DNA of 64,000 nt from the NCBI GenBank assembly GCA_947073545.1, contig CAMTMP010000012.1, positions 1 through 64,000 on the forward strand. Reading direction: 5' to 3'. The notes under the pieces were generated by a model that was given only the letters and a program-made list of their open reading frames with translations, did not search any database and was not told the DNA's origin. Shown here piece after piece: positions 26,193 through 35,600 of this stretch. Source of the DNA: an uncultured bacterium. GTDB taxonomy: Bacteria; Bacillota; Clostridia; Lachnospirales; Lachnospiraceae. How positions within the stretch are numbered: the stretch's first letter is position 1; each line of letters starts with the position of its first letter. Made by a program: the position numbers and the translations under genes.

Positions 26193-28064
26193 ATGAATAA
26201 ATACGATATTCTGGGAAAATATTATGGTTACCGTTCCTTTCGGGAGGGGCAGGAGATGCTGATCGACCATATCCTTGACGGGAAAGATGTGCTTGGCATC
26301 ATGCCGACAGGCGCGGGTAAGTCCGTCTGTTATCAGGTTCCTGCGCTGCTCCTTCCGGGGATTACGCTGGTGATTTCGCCGTTGATTTCCCTGATGAAGG
26401 ATCAGGTGCAGGCGCTTAACCAGGCGGGGGTTCATGCGGCTTATATCAACAGCTCTCTCACGGAAGGGCAGATCACGAAGGCATTGACCTTTGCGGAGCA
26501 GGGAAGATATAAAATTATCTATGTGGCTCCTGAGCGGCTGGAAACAGAGCGCTTCCTGCGCTTTGCGGGGGCGGTGGAGATCAGCATGGTAGCCGTTGAC
26601 GAGGCGCACTGTATTTCCCAGTGGGGACAGGACTTCCGCCCCAGCTATTTACATATTGTGCAGTTTGTGAGACGGCTTCCGAGGCGCCCGATTTTAAGCG
26701 CGTTTACGGCTACCGCGACCGGGGAGGTCAGGGAAGACATCGTCTCTGTGCTGGGGCTGGATAATCCCAAGACATTGGTGACGGGCTTTGACAGGCAGAA
26801 TCTTTTCTTTGCGGTGGAACATACGAAGAACCGCACGCGGTATCTGCAGCATTATGTGGCGGACCGGGGGAAAGAGAGCGGCATCATATACTGCGCTACC
26901 AGAAAAAATGTGGAGAAAGTGTACGAACAGCTTAGGAACGAAGGCATAGCGGTCACCAGATATCACGCGGGATTGTCCCCGGAGGAACGGCGAAACAATC
27001 AGGACGACTTTATCTATGACAGAAAACCCGTGATCGTGGCAACCAATGCCTTCGGCATGGGGATTGACAAGTCCAATGTGCGTTACGTGCTGCATTATAA
27101 CATGCCCCAGAGCATGGAAAACTACTATCAGGAGGCGGGGCGCGCGGGGAGAGACGGGGAGCAGTCTGATTGTATTCTCCTGTATTCGGCGCAGGATATT
27201 ATGATCAACCGGTTTCTGCTGGAAAATAAGGAAAACAGCGCCGATTTTACGCCGGATGAGCAGCTTACTATCCGGGAGCGGGACGAAAAACGGCTTCAGT
27301 CCATGATTTATTATTGTAATACCAAGGAGTGTCTGCGCACCTGTATTCTCCGCTATTTCGGTGAGAAGAACGGGAGCGCCTGCGGTAAATGCGGGAACTG
27401 CCTGAAGCATTATGTGGAAAAAGATATGACGGCGGAAGCGGGACAAGTCGTTCGGTGTCTGGAAGAACAGGGTGAAAGATACGGCATACAGGTAGTTATT
27501 GGCACGCTCCTTGGCGGAAAAAGTGCGAAATTGCGGGAATACCGGGTACAGCAGTACCCCTCTTACGGTACGTTAGGAAAATGGCGTGAGCAGGAGTTAA
27601 AGGATCTGATCGGTCAGATGATACAGGAAGGGTATCTGCGGCAGACGCAGGATAAGTATGGGCTTCTGCAGACGACAGGGAAGGCACAGGACATTGTGGA
27701 CGGCCTTTGCAAGGTAATGGTGAAAATGGAGCCGAGAAGCAGCCGGATAGCGGAAGAGGATGACAGAATCAAAGGCAGTACAAACCGGAGATCGGATATT
27801 CTAAATACAAGAGGACTCGCCTTTTTCGAGGAGCTTCGAGAACTGCGCAGGGAGATTGCCAGGGAGAAAGCGATTCCGCCCTATCTTGTTTTTTCAGATA
27901 AGACATTGGTGGATATGTGCGTGCGTCTGCCCATGAACCGGGAGGAAATGATGGAGGTGAACGGGATGGGTGCCTTCAAGTACGAGAAATACGGAGCACG
28001 GTTTCTGAGCTGTATTTTGGAGTATACCGGTGGAATACGGGAGAAATTCTATTTTGGGGAGTAG
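26193..28064 (+). CDS. recQ: ATP-dependent DNA helicase RecQ
   Basis: 623 residues from the ATG at 26193, where RecQ homology begins (MNKYDILGKYYGYRSFREGQ); the frame is open to 26145 into the repeat. Motifs: Walker A MPTGAGKSVCYQ, DEAH in VDEAHCISQWGQDFRP, SAFTATA, motif VI QEAGRAGRDG. An RQC zinc site with C..C near 387-405 (CLRTCILRYFG...CGKCGNC) and a final HRDC domain (LREELRR-type; PYLVFSDKTLVDMC). It unwinds DNA 3' to 5' in repair and restart of forks. Start codon lacks a strong ribosome site. Confidence 0.93.
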   Translation: MNKYDILGKYYGYRSFREGQEMLIDHILDGKDVLGIMPTGAGKSVCYQVPALLLPGITLVISPLISLMKDQVQALNQAGVHAAYINSSLTEGQITKALTFAEQGRYKIIYVAPERLETERFLRFAGAVEISMVAVDEAHCISQWGQDFRPSYLHIVQFVRRLPRRPILSAFTATATGEVREDIVSVLGLDNPKTLVTGFDRQNLFFAVEHTKNRTRYLQHYVADRGKESGIIYCATRKNVEKVYEQLRNEGIAVTRYHAGLSPEERRNNQDDFIYDRKPVIVATNAFGMGIDKSNVRYVLHYNMPQSMENYYQEAGRAGRDGEQSDCILLYSAQDIMINRFLLENKENSADFTPDEQLTIRERDEKRLQSMIYYCNTKECLRTCILRYFGEKNGSACGKCGNCLKHYVEKDMTAEAGQVVRCLEEQGERYGIQVVIGTLLGGKSAKLREYRVQQYPSYGTLGKWREQELKDLIGQMIQEGYLRQTQDKYGLLQTTGKAQDIVDGLCKVMVKMEPRSSRIAEEDDRIKGSTNRRSDILNTRGLAFFEELRELRREIAREKAIPPYLVFSDKTLVDMCVRLPMNREEMMEVNGMGAFKYEKYGARFLSCILEYTGGIREKFYFGE

Positions 28065-28121
28065 GATCATTCCTTTAATGGGTTTGGAAGCAATACGTGG
28101 GTTAGGAGAATATAAATAATT

Positions 28122-29069
28122 ATGAAAACAGTCAAAGTAGCCGCCGCTATCATCACTCACAACGACCGTATTTTTGCCACCCAGCGGGGCTGCGGCGAAT
28201 TTAAGGACGGCTGGGAATTTCCGGGCGGCAAGGTGGAAGAGGGAGAGACGCCGCAGGAGGCGCTGATCCGGGAGATACGGGAAGAGCTGGACACAGAGAT
28301 CGAGGTGGGCGAGCTGTTTGACACGGTGGAGTATGATTATCCCACATTCCATCTGTCCATGGACTGCTTCTTCTGCACGGTTAAATCCGGTGATCTGGTA
28401 TTGAAAGAGCACGAAGCGGCGAAATGGCTGACCAGAGAGAGCCTCGACAGCGTGGCGTGGCTGTCGGCGGATCTGGATTTGATTGAAAAATTGAAACATG
28501 TTATGGAAGGAACACAGTGTTATACCGGGGACGAAGTCTGGTACAGACAGTTAGGAGAAAGGGAACTGAATCTGGAACTGTTTGCAGACTTTGTCCGTCA
28601 TCAAAAAGTGGACATGTGCAGAAGAAAAATAGATGGCGAGTGGAAGACGGTGGCAGATCCGTTTACGGATGATTGGACACAGGAAGAGTACCGGATGTTA
28701 GTCGAATGTCTTAAAAATACCGTTCTGACGGGCGGACTTGTATGCGGGGCTTTTTACAGAGGCGTCTTAAAGGGATTTGTCTCAGTGGAGGCCGCGCTGT
28801 TTGGAGGAGAGCACCGTTATCTGGATTTGTCCAGCATCCATGTGTCGGAGGACATGCGTGGAAAGGGAATCGGCAGAACATTGTTTGAAAAGGCATCGGC
28901 CTTCGCGAAACAAAAGGGGGCGGGCAAACTTTACATATCGGCTCATTCGGCGGTGGAAACGCAGGCGTTCTATCATTCCATGGGGTGTGTGGAGGCGAAA
29001 TGGTATCACAGGGAACATGTGGAACGGGAACCGTTCGACTGCCAGTTGGAATATATGATTGAGAGATAG
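28122..29069 (+). CDS. Nudix (MutT-like) hydrolase fused to a GNAT acetyltransferase
   Basis: 315 residues. Residues 1-130: 8-oxo-dGTP diphosphatase-type Nudix domain with the box GGKVEEGETPQEALIREIREE. Residues 165-310: GNAT fold with an acetyl-CoA motif VSEDMRGKGIGRTLF and the following helix (AFYHSMGC). MutT removes oxidised nucleotides; the acetyl acceptor of the second domain is unknown. Separate in most bacteria; here one polypeptide. Followed within 7 bp by a MATE transporter gene. Confidence 0.85.
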   Translation: MKTVKVAAAIITHNDRIFATQRGCGEFKDGWEFPGGKVEEGETPQEALIREIREELDTEIEVGELFDTVEYDYPTFHLSMDCFFCTVKSGDLVLKEHEAAKWLTRESLDSVAWLSADLDLIEKLKHVMEGTQCYTGDEVWYRQLGERELNLELFADFVRHQKVDMCRRKIDGEWKTVADPFTDDWTQEEYRMLVECLKNTVLTGGLVCGAFYRGVLKGFVSVEAALFGGEHRYLDLSSIHVSEDMRGKGIGRTLFEKASAFAKQKGAGKLYISAHSAVETQAFYHSMGCVEAKWYHREHVEREPFDCQLEYMIER

Positions 29070-29076
29070 TGAGAAT

Positions 29077-30453
29077 ATGGGACACACGATGAATGCACAG
29101 GAAAAACAAAACGGAATACTGGAAGGAGTCATCTGGAAACAGCTCTTGCTTTTTTTCTTCCCAATTTTGATCGGTACTTTCTTCCAGCAGCTTTATAATA
29201 CGGTGGACACGGTGATTGTGGGACAGTTTGCGGGGAAGGAGGCACTGTCCAGCGTGGGGGGCTCTTCGGCGCAGATCATCAATATGGTGGTCGGGTTTTT
29301 TACGGGCCTTACGGCCGGGGGAACGGTTCTGATTTCTCAGGCATACGGGGCGTCTCACAGGCAGAGACTTGAGGATGCGCTGCACACGTCCTATGCATTC
29401 GGAATCATAGGCGGAATCGGCCTGGGTGTTCTTGGCGTGGTGACGGCGCCGCTTGTTTTGCGTGCCATGAATACGCCGCCTGAACTGATGGAAATGTCCA
29501 CACTTTACATAAGGATTTATTTTTCCGGCCTTATCTTTGTGTTTATCTACAATATGGGCGCGGCTATTCTGCGGGCCATCGGCGATTCCAAAAGGCCGTT
29601 GTATTATCTGGTGGTATGCTGTATTGTAAACATTGTGCTGGATCTGATTCTGGTGCTTTACTGCGGACTTGGCGTGTTTGGCGTGGCGGCGGCTACATTG
29701 GTGTCTCAGGCGATCAGCGCTGGATTGGTGACGTGGGCACTGATGCACAAAGTGGACTGTATGGAGCTGTCGTTTCGTAAAATCAGGGTTCATCGGGAAG
29801 TATTAAAAAATATGTTGCAAATCGGATTTCCCTCCGGTCTGCAGGCATCCATGTACAGCATTTCCAATATGATTGTGCAGGCGGCGCTCAATCTGCTGGG
29901 CGTGGATACCATGGCGGCATGGACGGCTTACGGCAAGATAGACAGTGTCTTCTGGATGATCAATTCTTCTTTCGGCATTGCCCTTACTACATTTGTGGGA
30001 CAAAATTTCGGCGCAGGCAAATGGGAGCGGGTGAAGAGGGGAACAAGGGTCTGTCTGGGAATGGCGGTGGGAACGGCCGTCTGCCTGACCGCGCTTCTTA
30101 TGATCACGGGACGGTTTCTGCTTGGGATCTTTACAGGGGACGCTGCGGTTGTGGAAATCGGGATGGTTATGATGCACAGCATTGCACCCGCTTTTGTCAT
30201 GTTTGTTTTTATAGAAATATTTTCCGGGTCACTGCGGGCACAGGGGTATACTTTTGTGACCACCGTGATATCCGTGCTCGGCGTATGTGTGTTCCGCATC
30301 ATCTGGGTGGGACTGATCACGCCGGGAAAGGGATTGCGGTGGATCGTAGCCTGTTATCCCATAAGTTGGATTATATGCGCGGTTTTGGTGAGCGGTTATT
30401 ATTTCTATAAACAGAGAAGAATTATAACGAGAATGGAACAGGGCGGCAGATAG
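29077..30453 (+). CDS. MATE family efflux transporter
   Basis: 458 residues, 12 predicted helices in two six-helix halves, typical of MATE Na+/H+-coupled drug or metabolite exporters (LLLFFFPILIGTFFQQLYN, VDTVIVG). A second in-frame start lies 12 bp further; neither has a strong ribosome site. Substrate unknown. Confidence 0.92.
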   Translation: MGHTMNAQEKQNGILEGVIWKQLLLFFFPILIGTFFQQLYNTVDTVIVGQFAGKEALSSVGGSSAQIINMVVGFFTGLTAGGTVLISQAYGASHRQRLEDALHTSYAFGIIGGIGLGVLGVVTAPLVLRAMNTPPELMEMSTLYIRIYFSGLIFVFIYNMGAAILRAIGDSKRPLYYLVVCCIVNIVLDLILVLYCGLGVFGVAAATLVSQAISAGLVTWALMHKVDCMELSFRKIRVHREVLKNMLQIGFPSGLQASMYSISNMIVQAALNLLGVDTMAAWTAYGKIDSVFWMINSSFGIALTTFVGQNFGAGKWERVKRGTRVCLGMAVGTAVCLTALLMITGRFLLGIFTGDAAVVEIGMVMMHSIAPAFVMFVFIEIFSGSLRAQGYTFVTTVISVLGVCVFRIIWVGLITPGKGLRWIVACYPISWIICAVLVSGYYFYKQRRIITRMEQGGR

Positions 30454-30466
30454 AAGGGAGAATGTG

Positions 30467-31336
30467 ATGAATATTGATGCTTTTTTTGCGGAACTGGATT
30501 CCTATTTTGAAAAAAATCAGGTGGAAAAGATCGACGAGTTTCTGACGGCCTCTTTGATGCAGGCCAAGGAGGAAGAGGACTATGCGGCCTATATTTCGAT
30601 CTGCAATGAAATGATCGGCTTTTATCGGAGCGTATCGGCTTTTGAGAAGGCTTATACGGCGGCGGAGGACGTGCTGCTTTTGATGGAGGAGCTGAATCTG
30701 GAAGATACGGCGCACTTTGCGACTACCTTGTTAAACGCGGCTACCGCCTACAGTGCAGCGGGGGATTATGCGCAGGCGCTGCGGCTTTACAGGCAGGCTA
30801 TGCAGATTTATGAAAGACTGCTATCGCCGGAGGACTACCGATGGGCAGGCCTTTACAACAACATGTGCATTATGCTGGAGAAGGCCGGGGAGAACGAGGA
30901 AGCTGTGGAGAGTGCGAAAAGAGCGCTTGCCATCATTGAAAAGCAGGAAGGAAATGAAGCGCAGACGGCCACCACGCTCACAAATCTGGCACTGATTTAT
31001 TTTAAACTTTCGGAGAATGAGGAGGCGAAGAAGTCTCTTGCGCGGGCCATAGACCTTTTTGAACAGGGAGCGGGGGAATCGAACGAGCACTACAGCGGCG
31101 CGCTGGCCGGCATGGGAGAGGCCTGTTTTCGGGACGGGGAATATGAGAAGGCCCTGTCCTATTATGAACGCGCATTGGAGGATGTGAAGCGTCACTACGG
31201 GAAAAACATGAGCTACGGCATACTCTGCGAGAACTGTGCGGCGGTATACGGGGCTATGGGAAATGAAGAAAAACAGAACCATTATGTGCAAAAGGCGCGG
31301 GAAGTGATGGGGCGGCTGCAGGGGAAGGCTGAATAA
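30467..31336 (+). CDS. Tetratricopeptide repeat protein
   Basis: 289 residues almost entirely made of TPR-type helical pairs (AFATTLLNAATAYSAAGDYAQALRL, YNNMCIML...NEEAVESAKRAL, GMGEACFRDGEYEKALSYYERAL), about six units. A scaffold for protein contacts. Starts 13 bp after the MATE gene and precedes the DUF4037 gene by about 130 bp; TPR and DUF4037 genes pair in related genomes, which suggests a complex. GGGAG precedes the ATG. Confidence 0.88.
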   Translation: MNIDAFFAELDSYFEKNQVEKIDEFLTASLMQAKEEEDYAAYISICNEMIGFYRSVSAFEKAYTAAEDVLLLMEELNLEDTAHFATTLLNAATAYSAAGDYAQALRLYRQAMQIYERLLSPEDYRWAGLYNNMCIMLEKAGENEEAVESAKRALAIIEKQEGNEAQTATTLTNLALIYFKLSENEEAKKSLARAIDLFEQGAGESNEHYSGALAGMGEACFRDGEYEKALSYYERALEDVKRHYGKNMSYGILCENCAAVYGAMGNEEKQNHYVQKAREVMGRLQGKAE

Positions 31337-31470
31337 ATATCAGGCATTGTTTTATGAAAGCGGCTGGATATGACGAAACGGAAGACAGGAAAAAAGCCTT
31401 CCCGGTTGGCAAGCTTAAGCAAATGTCAGGAAATGTGCAAAGAATGATGGAAGAGAAGAGTGGGGCTTGT

Positions 31471-32412
31471 ATGAAAGGTTTGGAATTATCGGAAAAATAC
31501 TATGAGACATACGGCAGACGGATGATATACGAGCAGTTTTCCGATATTGCAGATCAGACGGCTGTGGGGCTTGTGGGTTACGGTTCAGAATGTCTCGGCT
31601 TTGATGATGAAGTTTCCGCAGATCACGATTATGGGGCTTCGTTTTGTGTCTGGCTGCCAAAAGAAGTTTATATAAAGCACAAGGAAGAAATGCAGGCGGC
31701 TTATGACGCACTGCCAAAGGAATTTATGGGTTTTTCCGGACGTGTGGAGGAGGAGCAGGGAAAAGGGCGCGTGGGCGTGCTATGTCTGGAGGATTTTTAT
31801 CTGGAAATTCTTGGACGGGACAGCGTGCCAGAGACGGCGGCGGCGTGGTTTGCGATTCCGGAAGCGGCGCTTGCCACGGCGACAAGCGGCGCGGTATTTG
31901 AAGATCCGTGCGGGAAATTTACTGCGATGCGAAATGGGCTTCTTGCCTATTATCCCCGGGAAGTATGGCTGAAAAAAATGGCGGAAAGTCTGGCGAAAGC
32001 GGCGCAGGCGGGACAGTACAATTATGCCCGTGCCATGAAGCGGGGGGAGCGCGTTGCGGCGGAGCTTGCCCTGACAGAGTTCGTGAAAGAGGCGATGCAG
32101 ATCGTCTATCTGCTCAATAGAAAATATGCCCCCTTCTATAAGTGGATGCACAGGGGGATGAAGGAGCTTGCCGTTTGCGGTGAGATCGGGGATATGCTTG
32201 CGCTGCTCTATCAGATTCCCGATCCGGCGGCGGTCTGGGAAGGCGCATCGCCCACAGATTATCTGTATCATCTGAACACGGATGACGGCAGGGTGCTGGT
32301 GATCGAGGCGGTCTGTAACGTGCTGGTGCAGACGCTTAATGAGATGGGACTGTCTGACAGGCAGGATAACTTTTTACAGAATCATGTGGGGGAAGTGCTT
32401 GGGAAGATTTGA
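31471..32412 (+). CDS. DUF4037 family protein, nucleotidyltransferase-like
   Basis: 313 residues from the ATG at 31471, where family homology begins (MKGLELSEKYYETYG); the frame stays open back to 31354 but that stretch lacks a ribosome site. VGYGSECLGFDDEVSADHDYG looks like the GS...DxD core of polymerase-beta-like nucleotidyltransferases, so it may attach a nucleotide to a target. A terminator follows. Confidence 0.75.
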   Translation: MKGLELSEKYYETYGRRMIYEQFSDIADQTAVGLVGYGSECLGFDDEVSADHDYGASFCVWLPKEVYIKHKEEMQAAYDALPKEFMGFSGRVEEEQGKGRVGVLCLEDFYLEILGRDSVPETAAAWFAIPEAALATATSGAVFEDPCGKFTAMRNGLLAYYPREVWLKKMAESLAKAAQAGQYNYARAMKRGERVAAELALTEFVKEAMQIVYLLNRKYAPFYKWMHRGMKELAVCGEIGDMLALLYQIPDPAAVWEGASPTDYLYHLNTDDGRVLVIEAVCNVLVQTLNEMGLSDRQDNFLQNHVGEVLGKI

Positions 32413-32440
32413 AGGGAAAACACTATATCTTGTGGTAAAG

Positions 32441-32474
32441 GACTCGCTGTCGGAGTGACAGAGGGTCTTTTTTT
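32441..32474 (+). terminator. Intrinsic terminator after the DUF4037 gene
   Basis: GACTCGCTGTC, loop GGAGT, GACAGAGGGTC and seven T; 28 bp after the stop. Confidence 0.75.
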
Positions 32475-32485
32475 GTGGGGCAATA

Positions 32486-32514
32486 TTGTAAAAACGGAAG
32501 AATTGTGCTACAAT
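32486..32514 (+). promoter_or_regulatory. Promoter of the surface locus
   Basis: TTGTAA, 17-bp spacer, TACAAT; start of the leader about 90 bp before the first surface gene. The leader has a CCGATA/TATCGG hairpin near 32530. No riboswitch recognised. Confidence 0.6.
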
Positions 32515-32609
32515 ATCCAAAGATTATAGCCGATAAAAGTTATATCGGACTTTGCGTAGAATTACCGGATACTTACTTTCAGATAAAGGAATAAGGGAAG
32601 AAAGAGGGA

Positions 32610-35600
32610 ATGAGAAGGATGAGGAAAAGCAGGCTTTATCGGGTTGGATCAGCGCTGTTAGCGGCAGTGATAGTGTTTACGGGTGTACCGCAGATCGGCA
32701 TTAGCGCCTTCGCAGCGGAAGAATTGATGGTAGAGGAGAATGATGAAGCGCAGACTGGCGCGTCTAAGGATACCTCCGGAGAGACAGATGTGCCTACGGA
32801 TCCGGAAAATGATCCGGAGAGCGGGACAAAGCCGGAGAAAGATTTAGAAGAAGGAGACGAAACCGGCGATGCGGAAACCAAGCCGGAAGAAGAGGAAGAC
32901 GCCGACTCTGGGGAAGATTTGAATGAGGGAGAAGCTCCGAAACCGGACGATCCGGGAAATGACGAATCAGCCGGAGAGGAAGGGACGAAACCGGGAGAAG
33001 ACGAGGCCGAGGGGCCCGCAGATGATTCGGATGAGGGGGAGATGCAGGCCCCTGAGGATACGGAAGCGTCTGAAGAGCAAAAGGACGGTTCAGATACGAT
33101 TTTAGAGGAAGAAGAAATCCTTAATTCGGATGAAACGTCATCATCGGTCAAGCAGCCGAAGGAAAACAGTCCGGAGGAATTTTCGGCATATTCTGCATTT
33201 AAAGTCAATCCTCTGTATGAGGATATTCTGGATGCCGATGAGCTGAAGTCGGAAATTAATAAGATTCAAAAAGAAGCAGCAGCCGGAGCGTCCCTTTACG
33301 ATGCCAAAGAGTCGGCGGAAGTTTTTCAGAACGCAGAGACCGCGGCTGTGTATTTGCGTGGGCAGATGTTGGAACGTTCCACTACGGTGAACTTTTATTT
33401 GCCGAAGGATCTGATTCCTTCGCAGGAAGCTTTCAAAGCGCTCATGGAAGAGATGATCGAAGAAATTGCATTCGAATATACACCCGAGTGTACAGGACAG
33501 GAAGGGGATGCGCTTGCATTAGGATGTAAAGGATATGGATATAAAGCAGAGGACTCCGGTGACGGCAATTATCTTTTGACATGTACGATTGCCTATTGGT
33601 CGGACAGTGCGCAGGAACAGGAATTGACTGCGGAAGTCGATAAAGCGCTTGCTTCTTTGGATCTGGAAACAAAAACAGAGTATCAGAAGATAAGAAGCAT
33701 TTATGATTTTATCTGTGATCATGTCAATTATGATCAATCTTTACAAAAACATGCCGCCTATGATGCGTTGTGTACGAAAACGGCTGTCTGTCAGGGGTAT
33801 GCGGTACTGTTCTACCGTATGTGTAAAGACGCGGGGCTTTCTGTGCGCGCCATTACAGGTAAAGGATATGGGGAAGCCCATGTATGGAATATTATCAGAC
33901 TCGGAGATAAGTACTACAATGTGGACGCCACGTGGGACGGTCAGGATGAGGAGACCCGGCATGATTATTTTCTATTAAGCGAAAAAGATTTTATTAACCA
34001 TGAGCGGGCGGAAAAATTTGCAACAGATGAATTTTATGAAGCATATCCTATGGCAGGGATTTCCTACATAGACGAGAGCGACTTTGAGGAAAGCTACGAA
34101 AAGAATAATTTAGAAGGTATTACATTCGAGACGATAGACGGGGAGACCATATCAAACGCGGCGGAGGGCAAATCAAAGGTGCTTATCTTTTTTAGCCCGG
34201 ACGATGCCAACAGTCAGGCGACGATCCAAAGTGTGGCACAGCAGGGTGCGGAGATTGGCCTGACCGGGATTGATATTCTGGCAGTTGCTGTTGCCAAACA
34301 GCATAGTAGTATAAGTAAAGAGACGGTTCAGAGCTTTAAAGGAAGCTACGGAGGGAACAACATAACATTTGCGCATGATGAAAAGGGGGAGAATGGCGGA
34401 AAACTGTATCAATATGTAAATGCAGTAACGGGGAAAAATACTTGGTCATATCCCGTCGTATGTTATATTGATGTCAATAACAAATTTCAGTATTTAACCC
34501 AGATGTTGTCTAACGCATCCAAAATAAAGGCAAATCTGGACCACTATTGTCAGGCGGTTTCTGACCCGGCAGCGGGCGATGCGGAAGAGTACAGTATCAT
34601 CTATGAATTAGACGGCGGAATCAATCCTTCCGGCAATCCGGCTGTATATAAAGCATCAGAACTTCCTGTTACACTGGAAGCTCCCTCAAAAACAGGATTT
34701 AATTTTCTGGGGTGGTATACCGATGCGGCGTTTAATGAGGCAAATAAGGTGACGGAAATTGCGGCCGGCACCACCGGCGCGATCACGCTCTATGCGAAGT
34801 GGGAAGCCCAGTCGGCTAAGTATAAAATAAAGGCTCCGGCGAAAAGTACTTATCTTACGGGGGAAGTATTGGATTTGACAGACGGTAAGATCCTTGATGC
34901 CGATGAAAACGAAGTTGCGGATCTCAAAGAGAATATGATAAGCGGATTCAGTTCTGACCAAGAGGGGGTTGTGACTGTTCAGGCAACATATGACGGTGAG
35001 CAGCTTTCCTTTGATGTGCTGGTTATAGCAGCACCTACAGGGCTGACCATGAAACTTGACGAGATGCTTTCGGATATTTCACTGCCGAAAAGCCAGTACG
35101 GATCCTGGGCGTGGAACAATCCGTCGGAAAAACCGGATGAGACGGGATCAAAAACGTTCATGCTGGAGTTTGTGCCTGCTAATACGACAAAATTTGAGAC
35201 ACGTACCGGTATTTCTGTAACGGTAGCGGTGTCTAAGAGAAACGTCGTTATTTCCGGTGTGACTGCAAACGATAAAATTTATGATGGTTTGGCTTATGCC
35301 TATTCGGGGAACGCTTCGTTACATGACGCGGCAGGGTCTGCTATATCGGGAAATGTAAGCCTGACGGCTTCTTACAACGGAATCTGTGCTGACGGAAGTC
35401 TGTACAATGAGAGCGCGGTATCGCCCGTGAATGCGGGAAGCTATACGTTGATGTTTAAGATGGCAGGAACGGATGCGGATCTGTATAATCTGACGGGGAC
35501 GGCTTCATATTCCTTTAAGATAAATAAGAGAACGTTAGAAATCATTGCGGATTCATTCGAGATTGATGCAGACCAGGATGTGCCGGCCCCGACTTTTCAG

